Origin: Celerinatantimonas yamalensis
Lineage (GTDB): Bacteria; Pseudomonadota; Gammaproteobacteria; Enterobacterales; Celerinatantimonadaceae
DNA length: 64,000 nucleotides
Direction: 5' to 3'
Assembly: GCF_046054155.1 (NCBI RefSeq)
Contig: NZ_JBEQCT010000001.1
Coordinates: 372,001 to 436,000, forward strand
Part shown: positions 35,957 to 45,213 of the stretch, in pieces
Numbering within the stretch: position 1 is the stretch's first letter
Layout of the letters: each line of letters begins with the position of its first letter
Program-made: the position numbers and the translations under genes
The notes under the pieces: model-generated
Told to the model about the DNA's origin: nothing
Database searches by the model: none
The model's input: the letters and a program-made list of their open reading frames with translations, nothing else

Positions 35957-36949
35957 ATGCTGCCGCCATTTAGGCGTTCGTCATGGTGCTGGTGGTTTGC
36001 GCTTTGTGGATTATGTGGCGCTTTTATACTTCACCTGAATATAGGTGATTATGCTCTGCAATGGCAGACATTGTTCAGCGCCCATTCGAATCTTTCCCAG
36101 CAAATATTTTGGCAATTACGGTTTCCGCGTGCCCTCGGGGCGGTTTTGGTGGGGGCGGCGTTAGGTGGCTCCGGCAGTGTGCTGCAAACTGTATTGCATA
36201 ATCCATTAGCTGAACCGGGATTACTTGGCATTTCCTCCGGCGCTAGTTTAGCGGCAGTGGCCTTAATGGTGTTCGCTGCGATACTAGGTTGGACATTACC
36301 CGTGTGGGGAGTGATGTTTGCGGCGTTGATGGGGGCGCTGTTAGTGGCTGGATTATTATTTGCCTTGGCTCGGCGCTATCAACTGAGCGCTGGGGCTTTG
36401 TTATTATTTGGTGTCGTGATTGGCATCATTGCTGGGGCGGCGCTCACGTGGTTGTTGTATCTATCGCCAACGCAAAATCTGCGGCAATTACTTTATTGGT
36501 TGATGGGCTCATTGAGCTTTGCTAGCCAACAGGTTTATCAGTTGGCTCCAATCTTTGTGGTGGTGGTGATCATGTTGGCTCGTGATGCGAAACACCTCAA
36601 TGCGCTGTTGCTTGGTGAGCGTCATGCGTTTGCACTAGGTGTGGATGTTCGCCGGCTGCGACCTCGTTTGGTGCTATGGGTTTCATTGCTGAGTGCGATC
36701 GCTGTTGCCTGCGCAGGAACGATAAGCTTTATTGGGTTATTGGTTCCTCATGTGCTGCGCCGATGGCTTGGTGATGAACAACGCCAATTACTATGGATGA
36801 GTATGTTGGTTGGCGCTCTGAGCGTTTTACTGGCTGATTGTTTGGCATTAACTATCTTACCCGGGGCCGAATTGCCTATTGGCGTCATCACGGCCACCAT
36901 CGGCGGACCCATTTTATTTATTTTATTGATACGTAAACCTTATGATTAA
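35957..36949 (+). CDS. btuC: Vitamin B12 (or siderophore) ABC transporter permease, FecCD/BtuC family
   Basis: A 330-residue membrane permease with about nine or ten helices. LRFPRALGAVLVGAALGGSG, NPLAEPGLLGISSGAS and the ATPase-contact EAA-like region GTISFIGLLVPHVLRRWLG are BtuC/FecC signatures. The nearest feel is BtuC, supported by the BtuD-like ATPase next to it. I start at ATG 35957, two bases past the astE stop; an ATG at 35933 inside astE is possible. The periplasmic BtuF is not in the window. Confidence 0.85.
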   Translation: MLPPFRRSSWCWWFALCGLCGAFILHLNIGDYALQWQTLFSAHSNLSQQIFWQLRFPRALGAVLVGAALGGSGSVLQTVLHNPLAEPGLLGISSGASLAAVALMVFAAILGWTLPVWGVMFAALMGALLVAGLLFALARRYQLSAGALLLFGVVIGIIAGAALTWLLYLSPTQNLRQLLYWLMGSLSFASQQVYQLAPIFVVVVIMLARDAKHLNALLLGERHAFALGVDVRRLRPRLVLWVSLLSAIAVACAGTISFIGLLVPHVLRRWLGDEQRQLLWMSMLVGALSVLLADCLALTILPGAELPIGVITATIGGPILFILLIRKPYD

Positions 36950-37706
36950 TATTGCCTCGTTACAGGTTAGAAGCTATTTGCACATAGATAAACTGGACAT
37001 TGATGCGGGCAAGATGGTTGCGATTTGCGGCCCAAATGGTGCAGGCAAGTCCACACTATTAGAAGCACTAGCGGGTTATTTACCGATACAACAAGGCGTT
37101 ATTCGTTTTGCGGGGGAATCCTTGCGCGATTATAGCGTGGCTGAATTGGCCACGAAACGGAGCTGGTTGCCACAACAAGCCGGCCGGCGGGTCTACTTAA
37201 GTGTGTTTGAGCAATTGCTGCTAACGGCAGAGCAATTTGCCCCAAGTCATCGCCAAAGCCCATTATGTCGTCAAGTGATTGATGATGTCGTGCAGCGTTT
37301 GGCATTGCAGCCACTGGTTGGGCGCACGCTCATGGCGCTCTCTGGCGGCGAGTTGCAACGTGTGGCTATGGCTAATCTGTTGGTCAGCTGTGACCACCGT
37401 TTAAACCCAGATCATCAACTCATTTTGTTAGATGAACCATTCAGCGCGCTTGATCCACATTATCAGCATCAGGTGATTGCTGTCCTACTTGAACTAAAAA
37501 AACAGGGACGAACAGTCCTTCTTGCACTGCATGATCTCAATTTAGCGGTTTTTTATGCAATGGATGTCTTGTTACTTGATCAAGGGAGGCTTAAAATGTA
37601 CGGGCCAGCGCAGCAGGTCCTTAGCTCACAGCAGCTTGCTGAGTTATTTGGTGTATCGATGACTCAGATTAGTATCAATGGTCGTACGCAACTGGTACTG
37701 GCATGA
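36942..37706 (+). CDS. btuD: ABC transporter ATP-binding protein, BtuD-like
   Basis: A 254-residue ATPase. Walker A CGPNGAGKSTLLEALAG (about 30-46), Q-loop LPQQAGR, signature LSGGELQRVAMANLL (about 133-147), Walker B LILLDEPFSALD (about 165-176) and H-loop HDLN. The sequence NPDHQLILLDEP before Walker B resembles E. coli BtuD. The ATG overlaps the btuC stop by eight bases, showing tight coupling. Completes a B12 importer lacking only BtuF. Confidence 0.86.
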   Translation: MINIASLQVRSYLHIDKLDIDAGKMVAICGPNGAGKSTLLEALAGYLPIQQGVIRFAGESLRDYSVAELATKRSWLPQQAGRRVYLSVFEQLLLTAEQFAPSHRQSPLCRQVIDDVVQRLALQPLVGRTLMALSGGELQRVAMANLLVSCDHRLNPDHQLILLDEPFSALDPHYQHQVIAVLLELKKQGRTVLLALHDLNLAVFYAMDVLLLDQGRLKMYGPAQQVLSSQQLAELFGVSMTQISINGRTQLVLA

Positions 37707-37753
37707 GTTAATCGTCTAATTGATCCATCTTGACGTTGCACGGGAGGCAACTG

Positions 37754-37882
37754 ATGCTTTGGAAGAATCAATCGGATAACGATGATGTGTTTTTTTACCT
37801 AGAACACAACAGAGATGAACGTAAGCGCTCAGCTAAACGTCGCCATCGTCTCACCCAAAGTCGACGCCGTATGCGTCATTAA
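37754..37882 (+). CDS. Small basic protein, 42 aa
   Basis: A short frame with an excellent ribosome site (GGGAGG, six bases before ATG) and a strong terminator 18 bp after the stop, so it is probably a real gene. The first 16 residues are acidic-aromatic (NDDVFFYLEHNR) and the rest is Arg/Lys/His-rich (KRSAKRRHRLTQSRRRMRH), suggesting nucleic-acid or ribosome contact. Family not recognised; length and charge resemble ribosome-associated microproteins only in a general way. Confidence 0.65.
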   Translation: MLWKNQSDNDDVFFYLEHNRDERKRSAKRRHRLTQSRRRMRH

Positions 37883-37899
37883 ATGATGGAAATTTGATT

Positions 37900-37930
37900 G
37901 CCTTCGTCTTAGCAAGACGGAGGCTTTTTT
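37900..37930 (+). terminator. Rho-independent terminator after the small basic ORF
   Basis: GCCTTCGTCTT, loop AGC, AAGACGGAGGC (one mismatch), then six Ts. Confidence 0.88.
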
Positions 37931-38136
37931 CATGATATACTGATTGCCGACGGTATATCGTGGTCATTTCTGCTAGCAATTGCATCGTCAATTTATCTTA
38001 AGTCATGTAGGTGTGTACTTCCAGCCTTGTCGATAACGTGGTAAAACAGGTCATCTAGTTTTAGTGCGTTGATTGATTCATAACGATATATCACAGCGCA
38101 ATACCCTATTATTTTAGCTGCGGCACATTCTCGATT

Positions 38137-41100
38137 ATGATGATTCCTAGATTATCTGAAACTCCGCCGTTATCTGCCCATTATCAGAGTTATTTAAAAC
38201 AACTTGAAGAAGGCGGATTCCAAGGCGATATAGAAACTCGATATGCCAGTCGTTTGGCTGTTGCTACAGACAACTCGGTGTATCAATTGCTGCCCCAGGC
38301 AGTTATTTTTCCCAAACATATTGAAGATGTTCAGTGTGCGACTCGTTTGGCTAGCGATCCAGCGATGCATACTATCAAGTTGACTCCTCGCGGAGGCGGC
38401 ACAGGTACTAACGGCCAGTCTTTAACTGATGGTATTGTTGTGGATCTCTCTCGTTATATGAACCAATTGATTGAGCTGAATGTGGCCGAGCGATGGGTGC
38501 GTGTACAAAGTGGGATGATCAAAGATGCCTTAAATGAATTATTGCGCCCCCATGGTTTATTTTTTGCCCCCGATTTGTCCACCAGTAACCGAGCCACATT
38601 GGGCGGGATGGTTAACACCGATGCGTCAGGACAGGGCTCATTACTGTATGGTAAAACCAGTGATCATGTTGTTACTTTAACTGCGGTCACTATCGATGGC
38701 GAACGCCTTGAAACAGGCCCAGTTGGTGCTGAGCAAGCGCTGACGAGTGATAAGCTTTATTTGCAGGTGAGTGCGCGATCATGTATTGAAAAACGAGCGT
38801 TGATCGATGCTAAATTCCCCGCATTGAATCGCTTTTTAACAGGTTATGACCTCAAACACAGCTATGACCCAGATACACAGCAAATTGATTTAACACGTCT
38901 TTTGTGTGGTAGTGAAGGTTCGCTGGCATTTATCTGTGAAGCGACTTTAGATCTCACGCCTATCCCTAATTATCGAACTTTGGTGAATATTACTTACGGA
39001 TCATTTGAAGCAGCGCTGCGCCATTCTCCGGCTTTGGTTCATGCCAAAGCGCTCTCGGTTGAAACGGTCGACTCTAAAGTATTGAACCTTGCACGTCAGG
39101 ATATCATCTGGCATAGCGTGCATCATCTATTTAAGCAGTCAGATGATCGACCCATGGATGGGATTAATATTGTCGAGTTTGCTGGCAATGATCTTGATGC
39201 TCAGCAAGCTCAAGTGGACGCACTTTGTCAGCAGCTAGAAAAAGCCGTTGCCAGTGGCGATATTTTAGGCTACCAAATATGTGATGATCTGCCGAGTATC
39301 GAAAAAGTCTATGCAATGCGCAAAAAATCTGTGGGATTATTGGGTAAGACAAAAGGGCGGCAAAAACCGGTACCATTTACTGAAGACACCTGCGTTCCTC
39401 CTGAACATTTAGCTGATTATATTATGGAATTTCGCGCATTGCTCGATAGCCAAGGCCTTAAATATGGCATGTTCGGGCATGTGGATGCGGGGGTTTTACA
39501 CGTGCGTCCAGCGTTGGATCTTTGCGATCCTAAACAAGAGCGATTGATGCGGGAGATTTCGGATCAGGTTGTGGCACTCACTGCCAAATATGGTGGTTTA
39601 ATGTGGGGGGAACATGGTAAAGGGTTTCGCTCAGAATATAGCCCTGCTTTTTTTGGCGACGAACTTTTTATAGAGTTGCGCCGAATTAAAGGCGCATTTG
39701 ATCCCTATAATCAACTTAATCCAGGTAAGATTTGTACGCCGCTTGAGAGCGAAGAAGAACTAGTCTCGGTAGATAGTGTGAAACGCGGTACTTTAGATCG
39801 ACAAATTCCCATTACTGTGCGGGATAGTTTTTCAAGTGTGATGGATTGCAATGGCAACGGTTTGTGTTTTAACTATGCAACCAGTTCACCGATGTGTCCT
39901 TCTTTTAAAGTCAGTTATGATCGGCGATTCTCTCCGAAGGGGCGCGCAGGTTTAATGCGTGAATGGTTACGACAATTTAGTCAACTTGGTGTTGATCCCA
40001 GTGTATTGGAGCAGCAAATATTATCCGGTAAAGGCAACTTGGATAACCAGTTGCGAAAAGTGCGTTACTCACTGGCAAAAAAACGTGGTGAGTACGACTT
40101 TAGCCATGAAGTAATGGATGCCATGCAAACTTGCTTGGCGTGTAAAGCGTGCGCTACTGGGTGTCCTATCCAAGTGGATGTGCCGCAATTTCGCAGCCGT
40201 TTTTTATTCTTATATCACAGTCGTTATCAGCGCCCACTAAAAGATTATATGGTTGGCTATGTCGAAAACTATGTTCCGCTGATGGCCAAAGTTCCCCGCT
40301 TATTTAATGCATTGATGGCATCGTCTGGCAGCCAGAAGCTGACCAAACAGATATTGGGCATGGTGGATATTCCGCAGTTAAGTTATCCCACCTTGAAACA
40401 ACGCTTACCGCACTCACTAAAGAGCGCATTTGATCTCAAAGCATTACAGCGCGCGAGTGTTGAACAACGCCAGAAAACGGTTTTGATCGTCCAAGATCCG
40501 TTTACGAGTTTCTATGAAGCTGACGTGGTTGCCGATTTTGTGAAGTTAGTCGCTGCACTGGGTTTTCATCCGGTATTATTACCCTTTAAACCCAATGGTA
40601 AAGCACAGCATATCAAAGGATTTTTAGCTCAATTTGCTAAAACGGCTGCCTCAACTGCTGCCTTTTTAAATCAAATGGCAACGCTGAATATTCCGATGGT
40701 CGGTGTCGATCCAGCATTGGTATTATGTTATCGCGATGAATATGACACTCAACTGGCAGATAAACGCGGTGATTTTCAGGTGTTGTTAGCTCAAGAGTGG
40801 TTACAACAGAACTTATCTCAGCTGCCTCATGCCTCTTCACCTACAGGGCGATCATATTATTTGCTGGGACATTGCACTGAAAAAGCATTGCTGCCTGGTT
40901 CAGATGATATCTGGGCTCAGATATTTGCTCATTTTGGTACACCCTGTCAGGTACAATCGGTCGGCTGCTGCGGAATGGCTGGAACTTATGGCCATGATGC
41001 GAGTCAAGTTGAGACGTCAAAAGCAATCTATGCGCTAAGTTGGCAGAAAACTCTTGAGTTTTTACCCTCAGAACAATGTTTGGCCACGGGATACTCCTGT

Positions 41101-41181
41101 CGAAGTCAGGTGAAACGTTTTGATGGGGTGAAATTACAGCATCCAGTTCAAGCTTTGCTTCATGTTGTTCAAGGAGATTAA
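38137..41181 (+). CDS. ydiJ: YdiJ: FAD- and iron-sulfur D-2-hydroxyglutarate dehydrogenase
   Basis: A 1014-residue fusion of an FAD-binding oxidase and an iron-sulfur module, matching E. coli YdiJ (1018 residues) block by block. FAD-PCMH loop TPRGGGTGTNGQSL (about 86-99), GMFGHVDAGVLHVRP and GKGFRSEYSPAFFGDE in the flavin half, CNGNGLCFN and CLACKACATGCPIQVDVP as Fe-S ligands, and a C-terminal cysteine-rich CCG domain (GCCGMAGTYGH). It oxidises D-2-hydroxyglutarate, a by-product of SerA, feeding electrons onward. It precedes menI by three bases, the same neighbour as in E. coli. Confidence 0.95.
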   Translation: MMIPRLSETPPLSAHYQSYLKQLEEGGFQGDIETRYASRLAVATDNSVYQLLPQAVIFPKHIEDVQCATRLASDPAMHTIKLTPRGGGTGTNGQSLTDGIVVDLSRYMNQLIELNVAERWVRVQSGMIKDALNELLRPHGLFFAPDLSTSNRATLGGMVNTDASGQGSLLYGKTSDHVVTLTAVTIDGERLETGPVGAEQALTSDKLYLQVSARSCIEKRALIDAKFPALNRFLTGYDLKHSYDPDTQQIDLTRLLCGSEGSLAFICEATLDLTPIPNYRTLVNITYGSFEAALRHSPALVHAKALSVETVDSKVLNLARQDIIWHSVHHLFKQSDDRPMDGINIVEFAGNDLDAQQAQVDALCQQLEKAVASGDILGYQICDDLPSIEKVYAMRKKSVGLLGKTKGRQKPVPFTEDTCVPPEHLADYIMEFRALLDSQGLKYGMFGHVDAGVLHVRPALDLCDPKQERLMREISDQVVALTAKYGGLMWGEHGKGFRSEYSPAFFGDELFIELRRIKGAFDPYNQLNPGKICTPLESEEELVSVDSVKRGTLDRQIPITVRDSFSSVMDCNGNGLCFNYATSSPMCPSFKVSYDRRFSPKGRAGLMREWLRQFSQLGVDPSVLEQQILSGKGNLDNQLRKVRYSLAKKRGEYDFSHEVMDAMQTCLACKACATGCPIQVDVPQFRSRFLFLYHSRYQRPLKDYMVGYVENYVPLMAKVPRLFNALMASSGSQKLTKQILGMVDIPQLSYPTLKQRLPHSLKSAFDLKALQRASVEQRQKTVLIVQDPFTSFYEADVVADFVKLVAALGFHPVLLPFKPNGKAQHIKGFLAQFAKTAASTAAFLNQMATLNIPMVGVDPALVLCYRDEYDTQLADKRGDFQVLLAQEWLQQNLSQLPHASSPTGRSYYLLGHCTEKALLPGSDDIWAQIFAHFGTPCQVQSVGCCGMAGTYGHDASQVETSKAIYALSWQKTLEFLPSEQCLATGYSCRSQVKRFDGVKLQHPVQALLHVVQGD

Positions 41182-41184
41182 GTA

Positions 41185-41613
41185 GTGAATCGTATTTGGC
41201 AAAAAGAGATCAGTTTAGAGCGATTAAACGCGATGGTACCCGGTACTATGTTAGAAGCAGCGCAAATCCAGTTCAGTGAATTTGGTGATGATTATCTATC
41301 GGCAACCATGCCTATTACTGACGCAGTGCGTCAGCCAATGGGATTGTTACATGGAGGGGCGAGCGCTGCATTAGCCGAAACCGTTGGTAGCATCGCGGGC
41401 TTTTTTGCGTGTCCAGAGGGGTGTCATATTTTAGGCACCGAAATTATCGCGAACCATCTTAAGGCAATGCACTCAGGGAGCGTCGTTGCTACGGCAACAC
41501 CGATACGACTTGGCGGGTTATTGCAACTTTGGCAAATTAATATCTCAAATCAAGCTGATCCGAATCAATTAGTGTGTAGTGCTCGCCACTCGGTGATTGT
41601 GCGCCATAAATAA
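41185..41613 (+). CDS. menI: Hotdog-fold thioesterase, 1,4-dihydroxy-2-naphthoyl-CoA hydrolase (YdiI)
   Basis: A 142-residue hotdog thioesterase. QPMGLLHGGASAALAETVGS contains the HGG and catalytic Glu of the YdiI/PaaI-like group, and C-terminal RHSVIVRHK closes the fold. E. coli YdiI hydrolyses DHNA-CoA in menaquinone synthesis and several other acyl-CoAs. GTG start with AAGGAG upstream, three bases after ydiJ. The operon with ydiJ is conserved. Confidence 0.93.
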   Translation: MNRIWQKEISLERLNAMVPGTMLEAAQIQFSEFGDDYLSATMPITDAVRQPMGLLHGGASAALAETVGSIAGFFACPEGCHILGTEIIANHLKAMHSGSVVATATPIRLGGLLQLWQINISNQADPNQLVCSARHSVIVRHK

Positions 41614-41618
41614 ATCTG

Positions 41619-41649
41619 TCAGGGCTGGTTGTGATCTGATTAGCCCTGA
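41619..41649 (+). terminator. Hairpin after menI
   Basis: TCAGGGCT (41619-41626) and AGCCCTGA (41642-41649) can pair across a 15-base loop. No T tract follows, so terminator function is uncertain. Confidence 0.4.
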
Positions 41650-41753
41650 TACAGCCTTTCTATACATATCAAACGATGCTTCCCCACTGCCTGAAAATTA
41701 TACCGCAATGACTTTTTTGGTTATTAACCATGATACATTATCGGTTATAAAGG

Positions 41754-43082
41754 ATGTTTAATTCGCTGGAAAGCCGCGTGAGACAGAAACTGACAGATAT
41801 ATTATACGCTAGGAAAACGGGTAATGATGACGCGCGCACGTCTGATGTGATTGATGAAACTGTAAATCGAGAAGCTTCAGCAAACTACTTTAAGATTTTA
41901 ATTGCCCAATTTTTAAGTAAAAGTGCTGATGCACTCATGAACCCTAAAATCACATTGCCTTGGGTGATGCACGCACTAGGTGTGCCAATCGTTTTTCTCG
42001 GATGGTTAGTGCCGATTCGTGAATCGGGTTCCATGCTGCCACAGCTGCTTATCGCTAATTTTGTAAGGCGTATGCCGCGTCGTCATTTAGTTTGGGTTAG
42101 TGGTAGCCTATTGATGGCGCTGTGCATGCTGGGGATTGCTTTGACCATTCATGTGGCTCAGGGCGAGGTGGCCGGTTGGGCTATCATTGGCTTGTTATGT
42201 CTATTTAGTCTGTCGCGGGGTTTAAACTCTGTGGCATTTAAAGATGTACTGGGCAAAACGGTGGTAAAAAGTCGCCGAGGACGAATCAGTGGATGGGCCA
42301 CTTGCGGCGCCGGATTTGTGATGTTAATTATCGCCTTGATTTTAACCCAGCCTGTCGTCGGTCACCATCCAATGTTTGTTTATACCTTAGCCTTTGTGAC
42401 TGCTGCAATCTGTTGGGGAATCGCTGCATGGGTGTATCAACGAGTCATCGAGCCACCAGGCGTCGTCGATAGCGAGCGTCAAGGCTCTCTTTTGACGTTT
42501 AAACGCTTATTGTTAGTGGTCAATGACCGAACTTTTGGCGTGTTTGTTTTAGCGCGAGCACTAATGCTTTGCTCGGCATTAAGTGCTCCTTATTTTGTTG
42601 TGTTCGCCCAACAGCAGGGTAAATCGAGCATGATGTATTTGGCGTTTTTTTTAGCGGCTAGTGGTGCCGCTGAGCTGCTTTCTGGGCCATTTTGGGGGTG
42701 GTTTTCTGATATATCTAGTCGTAAGGTGATGATTATTGCATCCTTATGCAGTGCTCTTCTAACGGGTTTCATGGCTGTTTCGGCTGGTGGACATATAACC
42801 GCCCTTAGTGGGTATAGTCTGTTTCCAATCGTTTATTTTTTATTAACGATTGCTCACCAAGGGGTGCGACTAGGTCGAAAAACCTATGTGGTGAATTTAG
42901 GTCAAGGGAACCGCCGCACCGACTATGTATCGGTAAGTAATACCTTGATGGGGGCAATTTTGCTGTTAACCGGATTACTCAGCTTACTAGAGCCATACAT
43001 TGGCATTTCGGGTATTCTAACGATTTTTGCAGCTATGGGAGCTAGCGGAGCGTTACTTGCGACTCGATTACCCGAAGTATAA
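41754..43082 (+). CDS. Major facilitator superfamily transporter
   Basis: A 442-residue membrane protein with a 50-residue hydrophilic N-terminus, then about 12 helices. Motif A-like ANFVRRMPRRHLVW follows helix 2; the second-half equivalent is GWFSDISSRKVMI. SRGLNSVAFKDVLGKTV in helix 4-5 is distinctive but does not name a substrate. Its ribosome site (AAAGG) is very close to the ATG. It ends 12 bp from the convergent yqaA gene. Substrate unknown. Confidence 0.82.
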   Translation: MFNSLESRVRQKLTDILYARKTGNDDARTSDVIDETVNREASANYFKILIAQFLSKSADALMNPKITLPWVMHALGVPIVFLGWLVPIRESGSMLPQLLIANFVRRMPRRHLVWVSGSLLMALCMLGIALTIHVAQGEVAGWAIIGLLCLFSLSRGLNSVAFKDVLGKTVVKSRRGRISGWATCGAGFVMLIIALILTQPVVGHHPMFVYTLAFVTAAICWGIAAWVYQRVIEPPGVVDSERQGSLLTFKRLLLVVNDRTFGVFVLARALMLCSALSAPYFVVFAQQQGKSSMMYLAFFLAASGAAELLSGPFWGWFSDISSRKVMIIASLCSALLTGFMAVSAGGHITALSGYSLFPIVYFLLTIAHQGVRLGRKTYVVNLGQGNRRTDYVSVSNTLMGAILLLTGLLSLLEPYIGISGILTIFAAMGASGALLATRLPEV

Positions 43083-43094
43083 TGGTCGGATTGT

Positions 43095-43541
43095 TTAGAG
43101 CCAATGAGTGATCATTCCTTGGGAGATGTAAGCAAAATAAGCGACGGCAATATAGCGTACTGATTTGCCGATCCCAACTAGGATCAGAAAGATGCTTAAG
43201 CGGACTTTCATTATGCCGGCAACCAGCGTTAAGGCATCTCCCCCAATAGGCAGCCAAGCAAACAGTAGGCACCATTGACCATAACGCTGAAACCAATATT
43301 GCATGCGTTCAATTTGTTGATCTTTAAAATAAAACCAGCGTTTCCCTTTAAAACGTAGAATAAATTTCCCTAGATACCAATTGACAACTGATCCTAAAGT
43401 GTTCCCCAGTGAAGCTATTGCAACCAGTAATACAATATGGTCGCCTTGGGTAAGCATCGCATAAAGAATAACCTCAGAATAGAAAGGTAAAATGGTGGCT
43501 GCCAAAAATGAACTGCTAAATAAAATTAGGTAACCGATCAT
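43095..43541 (-). CDS. yqaA: YqaA family inner-membrane protein (DedA-like)
   Basis: A 148-residue membrane protein with about four helices, matching E. coli YqaA: SSFLAATILPFYSEVILYAML, GNTLGSVVNWYLGKF, WFQRYGQWCLLFAWLPIGGDALTL (quoted in parts) and the C-terminal GKSVRYIAVAYF. YqaA is a short relative of DedA flippases, some of which move undecaprenyl phosphate or phospholipids. The start at 43541 overlaps the stop of the upstream amidotransferase gene as TGATG, so it is the last gene of the four-gene operon. A longer frame is rejected. Confidence 0.88.
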   Translation of the reverse strand: MIGYLILFSSSFLAATILPFYSEVILYAMLTQGDHIVLLVAIASLGNTLGSVVNWYLGKFILRFKGKRWFYFKDQQIERMQYWFQRYGQWCLLFAWLPIGGDALTLVAGIMKVRLSIFLILVGIGKSVRYIAVAYFAYISQGMITHWL

Positions 43542-44257
43542 CAATTGGATGCTTTGAGTTGCTGGCGGTGTTTGGCTTGTGTGACCAACCAGTGAAATAA
43601 TTGCCGCTGCCGGTATTGATAGAGCAGGTATTCGGGGTGCCACTGCACGCCTATAATCGTTTGTCCAGAGTGCTGCTCTCGCTCAATGGCTTGAATAAAA
43701 TCATCTTTATCGCGCGCTGTTGCTTTAAACCCTGGGGCTAATTGACAGACAGCTTGATGGTGAAGACTATTGATTCGAATATGCTCCGAGCCCATGATCT
43801 GATTCATCGTTGAGGGCTTTACTACATAAGCGTTTTTACGTGGCAAAATAGTTCCCCAGTTAGAGGTGTATTGACGAAGCGTACGGATGTCATCGTATAA
43901 ATTGCCTCCACACACAACATTTAATAACTGGTAACCCCGACAGATTCCCAATAGCGGTAGCTGTTGCTCGATCGCATAGCGAATATAGTGACATTCTAGA
44001 TCATCACGAGGGCGATCATAGGTCGCGGTGGGCATCGCTTGCTGGCCGTAGAGGGTGGGATGAATATCATCACCGCCGCTAATGATCAGCGCATCTAATC
44101 GGTTGATATTAACAGGATGGCGAACACTAATCCGCTTAGGTATGGCGCCGCACCAGTAGAGTATTGTCGCTAGTGCCAGCCACGATGGCGAAGTGCGATC
44201 AGCATTGCCGGTTACGCCAATGAGAGGTTTTGCTCGATTTGATCGAGTTGTTGCCAT
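43541..44257 (-). CDS. Class I glutamine amidotransferase-like hydrolase (peptidase C26, PuuD-like)
   Basis: A 238-residue enzyme with the C26 triad: nucleophile Cys in GICRGYQLLNV (C106), His in QWHPEYL (H207) and Glu (E209). SGGDDIHPTLYG (about 60-71) and NSLHHQAV are PuuD/gamma-glutamyl hydrolase marks. PuuD cleaves gamma-glutamyl amides such as gamma-glutamyl-GABA. Start at ATG 44257 has GGAG in place and overlaps the amidoligase gene by 46 bases. The pairing suggests it removes, trims or supplies ammonia for the bond made by the ligase. Substrate unknown. Confidence 0.88.
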   Translation of the reverse strand: MATTRSNRAKPLIGVTGNADRTSPSWLALATILYWCGAIPKRISVRHPVNINRLDALIISGGDDIHPTLYGQQAMPTATYDRPRDDLECHYIRYAIEQQLPLLGICRGYQLLNVVCGGNLYDDIRTLRQYTSNWGTILPRKNAYVVKPSTMNQIMGSEHIRINSLHHQAVCQLAPGFKATARDKDDFIQAIEREQHSGQTIIGVQWHPEYLLYQYRQRQLFHWLVTQAKHRQQLKASN

Positions 44258-45213
44258 ATCTTCTCCGAGTAACAATTAGCCAGTTGGTCGTTAGTGCACC
44301 AATCGGATATGAGTTGTTGGCGAAGCTCTGTGTGATTAGCGATATATTCAAGCACACACCACACATTCCAACTTTTGTATAAGCCCCAATCAGCTTTTTC
44401 GATTTCGCAGTTTGGCAAACGATAATGGAGTGTTGGCCGAGCATTGATCAGTGAGTCATCGAGACGATCTTGAATTCGAGCTTTATCCAAATGCATAAAT
44501 AGTGGGAGCATATCCAAAGCACGATTACGCGTTGCATTCCAATGTAAATAATCATCGATGATCTGTGTCAGCGACTCATCACCTGAGTAGTGAAGTACTC
44601 GATCGCAATAGGGCTCTGGATAGACATTAATATAAGGGGTTACCCGCCGAACCATATCAACATGATGGCGTTTAATCAGCCAATCTTGGGCCAATATAAA
44701 GCTTTGTAAATAAGCGATAATCGTCTGGCTATCATAGCTTGGTAACTCAGGGTTAATATGTACACCAAATGCATAGATGACCGACTCATTGGTGCCCAAA
44801 GCGCCATGTTGTTGTAACGCCTTGACCATGGGGTGTAAGCGTTCAAGGTCTGCGATAACCAGCGGTGGACAGACAACTTCAACGGGCACAACGACAGTTG
44901 CTAGCTTGGTGATCCATTGCATAAAAGGGTCATCAGCCCGAGCTTCGCCCAGTTCTTGAGCGCGCTGATTGATTCGTTGGCGCGCGGTTGTTTTGGCAAA
45001 TTGCCAATCTACCTCGACTTTAAAGGTGCCTAGAGTCGTTTCAACTTTGCATTCCGCTTCCGAAATAATTTTTAGTTCACCTGCTAGCGCATCAGTTATC
45101 ACTTGACCGGTAGTTTTTAAGTCAATCCCAGAAAATTCAAGTTCAAATCCAATTTTTCGGGGTTTGTTGTCGGCCTTATTCGGTTGCTCTGGCCGACTAA
45201 ATAATTGATTCAT
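44212..45213 (-). CDS. Amidoligase_2 family COOH-NH2 ligase
   Basis: A 333-residue enzyme predicted to form amide bonds with ATP using a glutamine-synthetase-like fold. Metal-binding GFELEFSG (E24, E26) at the start, KVEVD (E67), a central FGVHINPEL (H152), VRRVTPYINVYPE (190-200) and ARPTLHYRLPNCEIE (258-272) match the family. Its genes are known to neighbour glutamine amidotransferase-like peptidases in proteobacteria, as here. Start ATG 45213 has GAGG five bases upstream and overlaps the preceding small gene by 17 bases. Substrates are unknown. Confidence 0.82.
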   Translation of the reverse strand: MNQLFSRPEQPNKADNKPRKIGFELEFSGIDLKTTGQVITDALAGELKIISEAECKVETTLGTFKVEVDWQFAKTTARQRINQRAQELGEARADDPFMQWITKLATVVVPVEVVCPPLVIADLERLHPMVKALQQHGALGTNESVIYAFGVHINPELPSYDSQTIIAYLQSFILAQDWLIKRHHVDMVRRVTPYINVYPEPYCDRVLHYSGDESLTQIIDDYLHWNATRNRALDMLPLFMHLDKARIQDRLDDSLINARPTLHYRLPNCEIEKADWGLYKSWNVWCVLEYIANHTELRQQLISDWCTNDQLANCYSEKIWQQLDQIEQNLSLA

